A stretch of DNA of 64,000 nt, taken from the NCBI GenBank assembly GCA_050633365.1, contig JBOEGJ010000014.1, positions 7,448 to 71,447 of the forward strand, written 5' to 3'. Numbering within the stretch: the stretch's first letter is position 1; the number at the start of each line of letters is the position of its first letter. The translations under genes were made by a program, and so were the position numbers. This DNA comes from Pseudomaricurvus sp050633365. Its GTDB lineage: Bacteria > Pseudomonadota > Gammaproteobacteria > Pseudomonadales > Cellvibrionaceae. This document shows positions 15,101-19,450 of this stretch, piece after piece. The notes below the pieces were generated by a model, which was not told the DNA's origin, searched no databases, and saw only the letters and a program-made list of their open reading frames with translations.

Positions 15101-17283
15101 GTGCCGTCGAGAGTGGAATCATCAACAACCGTTAGTGCGGCTACATCTGTCTTCGCTAAGGTGCCGATAAACTCAATATAGTATTCACCCTCACTGAGCT
15201 TAGTAACTTTCACATTGCCGGAGCCAATTCCGGCAACCGCCTCAAGGGAAGATTGGATGGTGGCAACACTGGCATCAAAAGCGATGGCTGCGGTTTTATT
15301 GCCCGCCAGCTCGAGTTTAAAACTGCCCTCGGTATTGTTGGCAAGACGCAGCGTCTGAATTTCGTTACGACCGGGATCTGCGGTTGCGAAAACCGGTGTT
15401 TGACCGGTAGAGTTGGCGCTACCCAGTGTAATGCCGGCAACATTTTTTGCCGCCATGTTACCGACAAATTCAATGCGCCAGCCGTTTTCGATCACCGCCA
15501 CAGTGACATCGTTATCGCCGATATTGGATAAGCTTCGCAACGCACGACCGAGCTCGGCGGCGTCGGCATCGTGAGCAATGGTCACGGTTTCTTGACCATC
15601 AAAGTTCAGAGTGAAATAACCGTCGGTCGCACCCGCAAGGGTAATGGTTTGCACTTCGTTAACGCCGTCAGCCAAATCCAACGTGCCGTTTCCGGCAGCG
15701 TTACCCGCAATCACCAATCGGCCATCACCATTTTCGCGCACGGTATCATTGCCAAGGCCACCATCAATGCTGTCGAGCCCAAGACCGCCGGTGAGAACAT
15801 CATCTGCGCTCGACCCCTTAAGCGTATCGTTACCCGCGCCGCCGTCGAGCGTCACGCCGCGATCAAAACCTGACGCATCGATGCTATTCGCCGATACGCC
15901 GCCGGTAATTTTCGCGGTTTCCAAACCAGTAAAGCTATCGACCTCAGAACCAATAGTTAAGGTTCCTACTCCGGCAGCTCCAGCTAAGGTCATGCTCGCA
16001 TCGCGGTTAACGACTAAGGTGTCTGTGCCGCCGCCAGCGGTAATTGTGTCGCTGCCCAATCCACCGGTGAAGCTATCGTCCTTACCGGTACCAATCAGAG
16101 TATCGGCGCCATCACCACCGGTTAGGCTCACGCCACCAAGAGTAAAGGCACTGGCATTAAGAGTGTGTCCGGTCGCGCCAGTGATACTCAGGTCGGCTGT
16201 TTCAATATTCGCTAAAACATCACTTTCGGCACCAATAACTAAGGCGGTATCGTTCAGCACCATACTCGAGGCTCGAGCGGCAACCAAGGTGTCGGTACCA
16301 GCGCCACCATCAAGGGTGTCATTTCCCAAACCGCCTTGCAGGCGGTCATTGCCTTTACCGCCAGTGAGGGTATTGGCGCTGCCATCACCGATGAGGGTAT
16401 CGCCGTAATCGGAACCGATCACATGGGAAAAACCTTTGGCCGCGGTAAAGCCAGACGCTTGATCCTTGCTCAAATCAACACTAGCACCAGAACTGAACTT
16501 CGAATAATCCAAAGTCGCGGCGGCGTCGGCGTCAAGCGTTTCGATACCGCTAAAGGTAATCCCGTTGAGCAACAAGCTATTGCTACCCAAAACCTGCCAA
16601 GTACTGGAAGCCAAGCCAGATAGTTCATCTGCGCCGTCGCCGGCATTGATGTTTTCAACTCCAGAAAACGCGAGATTGAGATTGTTCGCGGTGCCGTCCA
16701 AATCGGCGCTGCCGCTGTTATTACCCGTCAAGGTCCAGTCGATTAGGGCGTTGGGGTTTTCGGTGGTGGTCAGCGCTTCAGTGGCAACTAGGGTGTCATT
16801 GCCGCCAAGACCGTTGAAGGTAATCATCAACGGTGAATCTAAATCGGTGAGACTAGAATCGAGCGTCAGGCTGTTAGCACCCGTCGAGCCCGTAATCGTG
16901 AGATCGACACCAGTGGCGGGGAGAGCCTGCTCAAGCACAACAGTGGGGGACGCTTGAGTATTGTCGATGATTTGAATAAGAGCGGTATTGTCATCGGCGG
17001 TTGTGAGCTTGACGGTCATGTCCGAGTCATCACTCATGGTCAACGCCATGGGATCGGCCGAAAAGAGTAAACGCGGCTCCATGCCCTCGAAATTAAATCG
17101 ATTGCGCTCGGCGGGCTTGGCGATTTTTCGAATCGCCTGAGACAGTGGATTGCTGCTTACCAAACGCATAGGTTGATTTGCGCTGTGACGAGCTGAAGCA
17201 GGCATGACGCCTCGCTTGATGCGTGAGCCGAAGCTTTTTGCCGCTGCCCAAAGTCCACGTTTTGCCGAAAATGGAAATGCCAT
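1..17283 (-). CDS. Giant LEPR-XLL / RTX / leukotoxin-like beta-repeat surface protein (partial, C-terminus outside window)
   Basis: An open minus-strand frame runs from ATG at 17281-17283 to the window edge with no stop: 5,761 codons, ending on a codon boundary. The N-terminus (MAFPFSAKRG...) is basic, has no hydrophobic signal-peptide core, and carries MEPRLLFSAD at residues 68-77, the LEPR-XLL motif of very large exoproteins. Next come RTX-type GGxGxD nonapeptides and beta modules (about residues 80-1120). A long body follows of about 75-80-residue repeats of the type xVxAGGxAxxGxxGxGASVxVNxIxNxTxAYI, similar in style to LktA-type filamentous adhesins. The last kilobase in view reads like filamentous-haemagglutinin strands. 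I noticed no cysteine while translating. It is probably an exported adhesin or surface protein and the second cargo of the adjacent export genes. It could instead be an S-layer-like or anti-predation protein. Coding frame is certain; function is inferred from family style. Confidence 0.9.
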   Translation of the reverse strand, partial: MAFPFSAKRGLWAAAKSFGSRIKRGVMPASARHSANQPMRLVSSNPLSQAIRKIAKPAERNRFNFEGMEPRLLFSADPMALTMSDDSDMTVKLTTADDNTALIQIIDNTQASPTVVLEQALPATGVDLTITGSTGANSLTLDSSLTDLDSPLMITFNGLGGNDTLVATEALTTTENPNALIDWTLTGNNSGSADLDGTANNLNLAFSGVENINAGDGADELSGLASSTWQVLGSNSLLLNGITFSGIETLDADAAATLDYSKFSSGASVDLSKDQASGFTAAKGFSHVIGSDYGDTLIGDGSANTLTGGKGNDRLQGGLGNDTLDGGAGTDTLVAARASSMVLNDTALVIGAESDVLANIETADLSITGATGHTLNASAFTLGGVSLTGGDGADTLIGTGKDDSFTGGLGSDTITAGGGTDTLVVNRDASMTLAGAAGVGTLTIGSEVDSFTGLETAKITGGVSANSIDASGFDRGVTLDGGAGNDTLKGSSADDVLTGGLGLDSIDGGLGNDTVRENGDGRLVIAGNAAGNGTLDLADGVNEVQTITLAGATDGYFTLNFDGQETVTIAHDADAAELGRALRSLSNIGDNDVTVAVIENGWRIEFVGNMAAKNVAGITLGSANSTGQTPVFATADPGRNEIQTLRLANNTEGSFKLELAGNKTAAIAFDASVATIQSSLEAVAGIGSGNVKVTKLSEGEYYIEFIGTLAKTDVAALTVVDDSTLDGTAKAADLLAGEVARANTQGSSIIDTLISIQSADLYGSAGDNLIDASGFMGDTFLWGWSGDDILIGGAGIDTLIGADGNDRLVGGAGNDKLYGDAGYDTLVQTGGSGLNMTLINSKLTTGTEVDTLAGFETAELTAGNGGVTLDAGDFNGISGDFELSWLNAGLGLGDIDGTDFTLTFSDNASNPIEIDLSSAVTVQDALDILTAAHTDLTASLAADGSTIHLLDAGASARTVTLAIAGTAPNMSKVAERLGLTALTTATSLKAGWNGAALQGGHVTLIGGTGNDTLIGTSGGDRFDGGAGNDTIKAVKDGATDSAVDTLVGQRDGDLTLTAAALNYNLDTDTATFEEVDSFTGIDRAELSGGAGTNTLDASGFSGQEVVLNGGKGDTLKGATNAATRVDFRVDASGIDTSKSAELVTVENQDSNDQITLSGLSGDIDNTIFDYVNWTGNALFEVSSEGSITLKADLTVPQSGAKTADLSLSADDRLIIEGNITTSAASGNAGSISLTAKHIVVQNGAVLDARATGTGANAGDAGDITLTAEDKKKDFTALGFANIDYNESSIVIASATFYGADVSVSAEAAADHFFEDDSHWATEQLVKGADQLVSAIDQFSLIAGVAISTSKANVDIRSGATINADNFSASATANGAAESEPLAWLFGGALSIVNTEATLTVNGTITAESDISLKADAENVVKAIADVAGDDKKITIGGKEKTLEGKGVAAAIAVSVINSEVKAVVGDTANLTAGGNLDLLANAVDKNFTSAKSAAGEEGKVGIALAISVENTDVTASLDGTIDAGGYLQVIATHSVDDVEEADDGDDASGVSAEAGIGEESDSDVSFDDDAKDSVKGYLEESSDVAAEELLGETAQAFVGAAWKVFDLWEATKDDDDEDDDAEEKQDGAESQATRKFAVGAALGLMIDNNTVNAHIGDDQLKSGARTADVEADGNIVVKASIENSPSVSASSEVDATKGTSEDKGFTGSLATTIGLYHDDAQAYIGKDAAVDGGADLSVTAEATNEIDWLEVWGIDLVEFAKDRSADFNMETDKASDLNDADMQAGTTVDVKLEDASLVENVLGSQFTRYEYVGDPSPNFDLTATDFEDEDLWEAKGSPEEALAKDIATAIYDRLVAIAEADDGEKITLETLGLELDPFNASASSTASGQKLSVAGSFVLLDVEHDAVSAIRGGALINQDDGHLAGSLIKDLATDQNVIVESNSSSQMINGVGDVISIPGSTDSKNGVGFSVGIFLLDNTSSATIGEGVKLYADSLEVDAENDTFLTTVGKTGGTSSNIGVNGTVLVDVVDNTTRAHIMNGSTIVIGSGHVGDEDGDQDGDTSTDNAAAVFVDATDHSFILSLGGTVSGGDKAGVGATVVANVSSRDTQAIVGDLEGENSATKLTLSADGDFIVHAENSGFVGGFAVAGSKAGSSPADNAADAGTGGSGGAGSGTGGTQGSDGSAQSDKDLLDWQTNMSSVLGEMKTKNSGSSTGSSGASSGSSQASGGAGKTKSGLAISGSIAVNVVNNTAKAYIHNTDDIILKDASDLADTSVKPTGDLLVSAEDTTDTVTATGSVAYAKSKGNGNDVGIAGALSFTFVFGAVEAYIDGTGTDTKIWADAVSVSATRDGIITNVAAGFAGAPGAKGKAVAASIAVSYSEYDVSAYIKDVDLTSEKTIDVKVDDKTKLIQVAGSGAFGGKAGVGAAVAFAESDNTLSAGIDAATIKHGGNLTVEAKSSGSVMDFVGAAGIALKQGSAGVAGMISLNFMSNDIDAYIVNSQVVDGSAGNITVAAADDSDLVGVAGGFAFGKSAGIGAAFAFNILENSVRSRVESSRIKTTGNVVLKAEETGSNVAVAVGGAGSQKVALAGSVAINQSNNTVDAHISAERDYTQSGNPIKTGATNSSVDAAGVSVTASDKMTNINVAGGVAISKNIAGGAGVGVNLMGNAVSANIDSADVNASAGVNVTATADSTLVSVTVGGAGSSKFALGAAVSVNQVDNDISASVTDSRNLNATAAGDKAEITAAGAVNIAAADSTSMIVVAGGVAGSAKGAIGAGVGTTEVDNTIKSYISGADVSTTGGDINVTAGFAPSAGSTDLKSMGINVDNMPDDVDMGSQIINVAVGAAGGGKFAAGGAINLNWLKNRVEAYINDGAQVTTSGTDKNINVSAKDDASIISVAVAAAGAGKVAGGAAVSYNYIGGDPGNPSREVPADPSASGAGYVLSYIDGATVDAQDGDVNVNARANAKIVNVTVGGAGAGTAALAGSVSINFMRNVVKAQITGAADVDAGDDVNLLATTSPLMIIVAGAGSGAGTAAIGLASATNDMVSDIEASIEGASTNVTADTGNVNVQAAVVKNTDTASVTLSDTSTDAPSFDAQIWSFAISGSGAGTAAGAGSLSLNWIRNNISAHVSDQATVSAAAGKVDLQARDLATVNAIAGAGAGGGTGAIGASIAYNYIGGDPDNPGAATKNQIKAYIDNATVTSGSVNVAANSNANINNLSVAGSGGGTFAGAGALSLNWIRKDMDARITNATVTTTGDINLQADDTSRMKSVAGQVSGAGTVAVGAAVAYSDIANEIEAGINSGSNVTVTKGSAGNVNIDALSDADIFTISAGISGSGTVALAGSGGGSLIGNSINAYITGSTVSTDNSVVVFAESADHIQSYGGTISGSGTVGGGLTAFVNKLTSTATASIGSDSTVTALGVRASSVDNWTRNADGSETKVSDQAVSGLAVVANSNNEIDVISATAGVGGVVGIAGNLVVNIVETTTDAHIDDSAVNSNAARGETVRVMAHQETDINSGGGALSGGGTAAAGVSIDTNIINNTTRAYIADDDKATDVDNIFAGDLDVTALSSDSITTTVVGLSIGGYFGGAGVGSGVKNGSRTEAFIRKANVTSDTDIDVNADSYVYGEFNDGSVGGGLVGAGATVAVGIFDGTTYASVIGAQLDAGRDVNVEANAFEDITVVAGTAAAGAGGLAGTVSVMVTTSDTQAWIGSSGSAHADVDATRDVSVEANSRTDVNQQPGLRPEGVGAAAIGGVAAGASVDVITINNTTSAYVNDNSAVDAGNDVSVMADADRNLASTVIAFSGGAGMSVAGAVSVISVGAGVSGKGSDAAGGAQTSIDAVLSGSTDGYDASSRYTQTGTQNLVKGDTVDANDGKRYRYTGDDKASVNLATIGYAASSDWSYVGESRTFTGAAYYLSSQTSASVATNQTVDVVTGYAGSSADIGNRYEYIGTSALSVTDWDNVDFSDDDQWVNLGKTQKFLDRSKDSDADRTSAMTARGNSASGGHLFTHDLDGAASVSGTSAFIGSSATIVATAGDIIVTANEHVSIDQLTGAAAIDIVGVSVGGSVAVTTLNSSTNAFIENGASLSAGDDIQVAASYGTDVDVNAYGGSGSIGVGLGAQVAVVTDNSSQSAYTQAGTSAANAVKILKADAVSFTASADRNIDVEAKGVAVGSVAAGVASGVVNVGGTTDAYLGQYTQVGQTAAKVGSVSVSADNALTVDQGVWSVSGGIGLAASVNVASVDYSSTVRGYIDRNSKIKTVGEVSIAAKSTPSIESEMFGVAAGGLAVGASVTDVDIDTKVQAVLGNPNTTLNGVVTVEAGALHVNASTAVGSSGYSVNTKSTGAAGALVGVTSTNTLIDNNSSVVSFLAKGAKVTVGGDVNVGAYNKTRQVGEANSAAGGVVAAGASVAKVNSNTTTHSYVGEGVTIIGRDMRVSAVGDDDNFARATAGSGGVAAGAGAETSTNNYSNTTAEIGNGSTISLAATSTLQVVTGNATHSDTDGVQNLSVGSTVDVTQLDNPNAVAGTRYEYIGGDTAANFNSTQEKKFVNNGNTVNVMTGHSTGGDVGSRYRYVGADNAADNFLWKSVSAMARDLDSAETVDVEQADGSVIRYSFVPATAETAVDLKAEDYTDTSRWKNEGAVTLGHEIDLSKEDFSDTTKWVSVGESRDAFVAIDLSTENFKDTNHWRVVGLISEPGNAQVKAEHIARFNGQITVGAGGALSGSGAVADHNVRSDVLAKVGDNVKLTARNIDVNANNRAVKDWLANGADNIRGTTGGIAAAAGASSHTELDFNTQVVVGDNTLLTVVGDVYNPGDLNLHTLNDYLVKDKVSMITGGALAGAGADVTIDTKEALSKVTVGAATLTTLGDVNISARGTGEFNAKLNLETYGVGTVSVAKTDVDIDPDNQVEFKGATRIVADGDLNISAGTNTRFERDAYRLDAKTDSFAGSAVPIDKVDADAVLHQKNTITVGKDAILQSAKDIKLHAERLGFAYLDAQAKGVNWASSIADGINSLTGGGSEMYDGYSDFDAVGKVVVDGKLQTGIKRNVELVINHLDDNNITVINAGGDTTDATKNYGTDGVSYTLGGRALNSKLINELEFAEAQLRQYGADNAKLKAFYDAEVTRIKALLTSQGLWETNGANSGSVKYTGVEISVNPIVAQAGIIDVRADTLEGTGVLDAPGDANVTIVNNTSAFLKINGIQVPEQNGGLVFNGNDTATMGSLTITNNTTGNDPKVDIKNTYDFKLNNLPPAAISVVLGGIDNLAGDVYLNNPQGDIEISSQIRAKNMQVTAGGSLLVQGVTSYTVGGETYSVMNGYTAGGQLSAHSLPFSLTDAQIEDIVTKKPNSMIYGDKIVIDAEYINLNGVMQSGRDVYAINIDARAAAEIASLSPGATGLVRLASVSSDIFSAYYNTATGNIELEEIKVGGGHIDLTGRILNSGYGEINVLAGYGKIQVNNSTQYDLVVNRLDASQKGSGTLVIKDKAKLDAAGKPTVTLHQNAALDDDFTYKPESGWRYGYSVDVQDMVRRYLTVAQSGWLGIDFLAPDPDNQSWDSTERLSGPTLAKEGPYYYLDTANAADPYIHSVKQNTDSLKNFKEHWSSSTWYGKKTYYTKFIQEEGRTTTHTHTLKADYDVKVNFFGEAKGAIEVNSTQATDIILAGPVLNNSGTTTLKTGGEIVQLGNIGYLAADQLKLTADQGIGSDGFALQTNLTDTSAGSRLDAISAYGDVNIDELTGDLNLGVIEATRGDVGLTAASSI
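3900..13700 (-). repeat. Tandem leukotoxin/adhesin-like beta repeats of about 75-80 residues
   Basis: Dozens of degenerate copies, I estimate about 40, follow the scheme GDVNVxAxxxxxIxxVAGGxAxxGxxGVGAxVxxNxIxNxxxAYI. The glycine/alanine-rich core alternates with VNxIxNxTxAYI strands, as in right-handed beta-helix adhesins of the LktA type. Two copies carry an insert starting YNYIGGDPxNPG (near 7740 and 8520). The repeats are too diverged to be recent DNA duplications. Confidence 0.7.
13930..17040 (-). repeat. RTX nonapeptide clusters and beta modules, N-terminal third of the second giant
   Basis: Clusters of GGxGxDxLx-type nonapeptides lie near 16280-16400, 16040-16140, 15720-15860, 14820-14960 and 14190-14290 (for example GGKGNDRLQGGLGNDTLDGG). 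They predict Ca2+-bound parallel beta-rolls. Between them are about 80-residue modules with the pattern QTIxL...G.F.L.F.G..T..I..DA.A..L..AL..L..IG (about 15470-15680 and 15130-15380). Related modules occur in the first giant at about 29860-30460. Confidence 0.8.
17053..17283 (-). other. Basic leader plus LEPR-XLL motif of the second giant protein
   Basis: Residues 1-77 are rich in K and R, with short amphipathic stretches and no 10-15-residue hydrophobic core. The segment ends in MEPRLLFSAD (17053-17082). The first giant protein has the equivalent arrangement (MEARYLLSAD at residues 42-51). A conserved short motif after a basic leader in otherwise unrelated giant proteins suggests a targeting or processing signal. 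That role is an inference. Confidence 0.8.
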
Positions 17284-17313
17284 AATGTTTTGCTCTTTTT
17301 TTGTTGTCGAGGC

Positions 17314-17331
17314 CATCTCTCCCCAGAGATG
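17314..17331 (-). other. Hairpin in the leader of the second giant gene
   Basis: CATCTCT-CCCC-AGAGATG is a perfect 7 bp stem with a 4 nt loop, starting 31 bases upstream of the start codon. It is not followed by a T-run, so it is a leader hairpin or operator rather than a terminator. Its role is unknown. Confidence 0.5.
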
Positions 17332-17362
17332 ACCCACCCTATTTCACCGATTTTCTTGTCTC

Positions 17363-17384
17363 TAGATCGCTCATTGACGATCTA
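17363..17384. promoter_or_regulatory. Palindromic element upstream of the second giant gene
   Basis: TAGATCG-CTCATTGA-CGATCTA has perfect 7 bp arms and an 8 bp spacer, lying about 80 bp upstream of the second giant's start codon. The geometry suits a dimeric regulator. I could not place a convincing -35/-10 pair next to it. The rest of the 17284-17569 gap holds the sapC terminator, this palindrome, the leader hairpin and no ORF. Confidence 0.4.
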
Positions 17385-17490
17385 TTTTTGGCTCAAACCA
17401 GCTCCGAAGAGAGGGTCAAGCCTGTCGATCGAGCAACGATATAAACCGCTTTTCGACCGTTAACGTGCGTGTTTTTTTGCAGCCCCTTAA

Positions 17491-17527
17491 AAACCACAAA
17501 AGGCCTCGCCAGAAAACTGGGGAGACC
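17491..17527 (-). terminator. Intrinsic terminator of the SapC-family gene
   Basis: In RNA sense the stem is GGUCUCCCCAG, loop UUUU, CUGGCGAGGCC: 11 pairs with one G-U and one mismatch. UUUUGUGGUUUUU follows. It begins about 43 bases after the sapC stop and 200 bases before the second giant gene, so the latter should have its own promoter. Confidence 0.8.
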
Positions 17528-17569
17528 AGGTGTTGATTTGCTTTGGCCCCGCAATAACGGAGCTAACTG

Positions 17570-18334
17570 CTACTCTGCGACGGCGACTTCTTCCTGCTCT
17601 GCCGAAGGCTCTTCAACACCGACCTTGCCCAACATGACGTTAAAGTTGCGCAGTGACTGTAAGTGGGTGTAGATCAACTCCATGCCGTCGCTCTTTACCA
17701 ATTGCTCCAATGCGTCTGTCGATAACTCTTTAAGCTTTTGTCGATTGATCGCAGAAAAGCCTGTCAGAGTAATCTTTTCTTCGCTGCCAGCGGGGGTAAA
17801 TTGAGCCCCCATCGGCTCGAGCAATTCGAGCTCTTCCAGCTTTTTACAGAACGCCTGAGTACGAGCAAAATGCAGCTGATACTCTTTCAAGAACTCTAGA
17901 ACGCTATCCAAGTATTGGGTCTTCTCACCTTCGCCATCAAACAGGCGCTCACCCAAGTTGTCTTGATTACAGCCATCAAAGGTCTCGTCAATACACAGGG
18001 TGAAATTTTTACCATCGTCTTGACTGGAAAAAACAAAGGGGTAGCGACGCAGGAAGGCCGGGACGTAGTTCGCGTCCAGCTTACCGTCGGCATCAATATA
18101 GAGATTTTCTTGATCTCGAACGCCCATCACCACCAGAGGCATCACCTGCCCAGGCTCTCCAGCGAACACGATGGGGTATTCGGAAGCGGCTGCAATAAAC
18201 TCAACTGCGGTCAAAGGCATTGAGTTAACGTCTTTTGCAAAGGCAAAGTTATCGCCGGCTTTGACTGACCATTCGCGATGACGCTGACTATTGACGGCTT
18301 GAGCGCGCGAATAAATTAAAAGCTGTTTAGACAC
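17570..18334 (-). CDS. SapC-family protein
   Basis: The protein has 254 residues from a GTG start. I prefer GTG at 18332-18334 because GGGG sits 7 bases upstream and the product begins MSKQLLIYSRAQAVNSQRH, the usual start of this family. An in-frame TTG at 18347-18349 would add five residues without a ribosome site. Family hallmarks are visible: H-REWSVKAG, FAFAKDVNSMPLTAVEF, YPIVFAGEP, ENLYIDADGKLDANYVPAF, RRYPFVF and CIDE. SapC (PF07277) takes its name from the Campylobacter S-layer secretion locus; the biochemical role is not established. There is no signal peptide, so it is probably cytoplasmic. Its place between the export operon and the second giant gene, with its own CRP-type site and terminator, suggests an accessory or regulatory role in making or exporting surface proteins. 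Confidence 0.85.
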   Translation of the reverse strand: MSKQLLIYSRAQAVNSQRHREWSVKAGDNFAFAKDVNSMPLTAVEFIAAASEYPIVFAGEPGQVMPLVVMGVRDQENLYIDADGKLDANYVPAFLRRYPFVFSSQDDGKNFTLCIDETFDGCNQDNLGERLFDGEGEKTQYLDSVLEFLKEYQLHFARTQAFCKKLEELELLEPMGAQFTPAGSEEKITLTGFSAINRQKLKELSTDALEQLVKSDGMELIYTHLQSLRNFNVMLGKVGVEEPSAEQEEVAVAE

Positions 18335-18664
18335 GTAAAATCCCCACAAATTGTAATATTTTTATGCTCCAGACCCTCCCCGAACAGTTTTGTGATACCT
18401 GTCACAGTTTTTTGTTTGGCCTAGATGTAAGCGTGAGAGTGATTTTGGCTGATTTAGGCGCCAATACAACCCCTAAGTGGATACTTACCGGAAGAGCGTT
18501 TATAGAAAGGGGGGGTAAATCCAAACGACGAGATAATACGCACTGATTCTTAAGCTTTTCCGATATAAGCGGCGAAGAAGGAAATGGGTACTAAAGGATG
18601 GGTCCCGAGGTACCAGAGCTAGGGCTCACTGATAGTGACCAAAGCCCCGCTTGAAGTCACCGAT
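18335..18664. other. Intergenic region between export operon and sapC
   Basis: This is 330 bp without a supportable gene. It contains the CRP-type palindrome (18391-18406), an AT-rich stretch suited to a -10 element (about 18350-18366), and a small TCACT-ATC-AGTGA hairpin (18629-18641) just after the last export gene. There is no T-run behind that hairpin, so a terminator for the export operon is not evident. Confidence 0.5.
18391..18406. promoter_or_regulatory. Perfect CRP/Vfr-type operator upstream of sapC
   Basis: TGTGATACCTGTCACA matches the TGTGA-N6-TCACA consensus exactly in both arms. Its centre is about 64 bases upstream of the GTG start of sapC. If transcription starts near 18355, the site would sit about 43 bases upstream of it, close to a class II activator position. 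Control by cAMP-CRP or Vfr is inferred from the motif alone. Confidence 0.65.
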
Positions 18665-19450
18665 TTAGAGGGATGGTTTGCTCACCTTGCACTCGATTCC
18701 AGCAGGCAGTGTATTGTCTGGATTGTCGATGTGAGCTCTGATGCGGTAGGTTCCACTGGCCGCATCCACGATCGGATCGATCATGGTAATTTTCGCGGGA
18801 TACTCTCCTCCCACCGGCTTGACAGGAAAGATCGTCAGTTCTGATCTCTCGGTTACAGCGCCAAGACTTTCATAGGGCATAACGATTTCGACCTTGAGTG
18901 GATTTAATGCCGCCAGCGCCATGACGGGCTCGGTGGTGACAAACTCGCCGGACTCCACAAAATAATCAATCACAACCCCCTCGATGGGACTTTTTACCGA
19001 GCGAAGAGACAAAACCGCTTTAGCCTGCTGAAGCTCCTTGATGGCTACCTGAAATTCAGTTTGAAACTCGTCTCTCTCGTGTACCGAAATCAACTCATCT
19101 TGATACAGCCCTTCATTTCGCTCGTAATGACGAAGCGCAAATTCCGCACGAATCTCCGCCAACTCCACTGACGCTGCCTCAACGTCGGATCGCAGAGAAA
19201 ACAATTGCTGCCCTTTTTTCACCGAGGCACCCAACTTAACGGGCCGCTGAGACAGAACGCCCTCAACCGGGCTGGATATATCAATGCGAACACTGGGCTC
19301 GATGACACAACCCACGGAAGGCAAATACTGATCAGTCGCCGGTTCCTGAGCACTTAAGCCCTGCGCCGATACAGTAGCCATGAGCGCCACCGAGACAAAA
19401 GCCATCACTCTAGAAACGCCCCATACCTGTTTTGTCACACTTAACTCCAT
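18665..19450 (-). CDS. Periplasmic adaptor, HlyD/RND membrane-fusion-protein type
   Basis: The 261-residue product has a likely signal peptide: a basic start, a hydrophobic stretch VMAFVSVALMATVSA at about residues 15-29, and a plausible cut near LSA-QE. The lipoyl/barrel-sandwich halves are visible as RIDISSPVEGVLSQRPVKLG...VKKGQQLFSL (about 55-88) and RSVKSPIEGVVIDYFVESGEFV (about 150-172), flanking a coiled coil of about 60 residues. A beta-barrel region with DPIVDAASGTYRIRAHIDN follows. It is shorter than RND adaptors (about 350-400 residues) and lacks a long C-terminal proximal domain. The start codon overlaps the end of the SecA-like gene by 10 bases, indicating translational coupling. 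It is the last gene of the export operon and probably links the inner-membrane unit to TolC. Confidence 0.85.
   Translation of the reverse strand: MELSVTKQVWGVSRVMAFVSVALMATVSAQGLSAQEPATDQYLPSVGCVIEPSVRIDISSPVEGVLSQRPVKLGASVKKGQQLFSLRSDVEAASVELAEIRAEFALRHYERNEGLYQDELISVHERDEFQTEFQVAIKELQQAKAVLSLRSVKSPIEGVVIDYFVESGEFVTTEPVMALAALNPLKVEIVMPYESLGAVTERSELTIFPVKPVGGEYPAKITMIDPIVDAASGTYRIRAHIDNPDNTLPAGIECKVSKPSL

Noticed and set aside
15644..16408. A 254-codon plus-strand frame rich in P, S, V and A
   Set aside because: It is an antisense image of RTX glycine/aspartate codons on the minus strand. It has no ribosome site and no recognisable fold.
1..17283. Two-partner secretion (FHA-type TpsA) for the second giant
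   Set aside because: There is no Sec signal peptide and no N-terminal TPS domain, and no TpsB/Omp85-type partner is in the window. The FHA-like strands occur only distally.
18335..18349. TTG start for the SapC-family gene at 18347-18349
   Set aside because: The GTG at 18332-18334 has a GGGG ribosome site 7 bases upstream and gives the family-typical N-terminus MSKQLLIY. The TTG overlaps that ribosome site.
18364..18546. Small plus-strand frame in the sapC upstream gap
   Set aside because: It has no ribosome site and no family resemblance, and it overlaps the CRP-type operator and the sapC promoter region.
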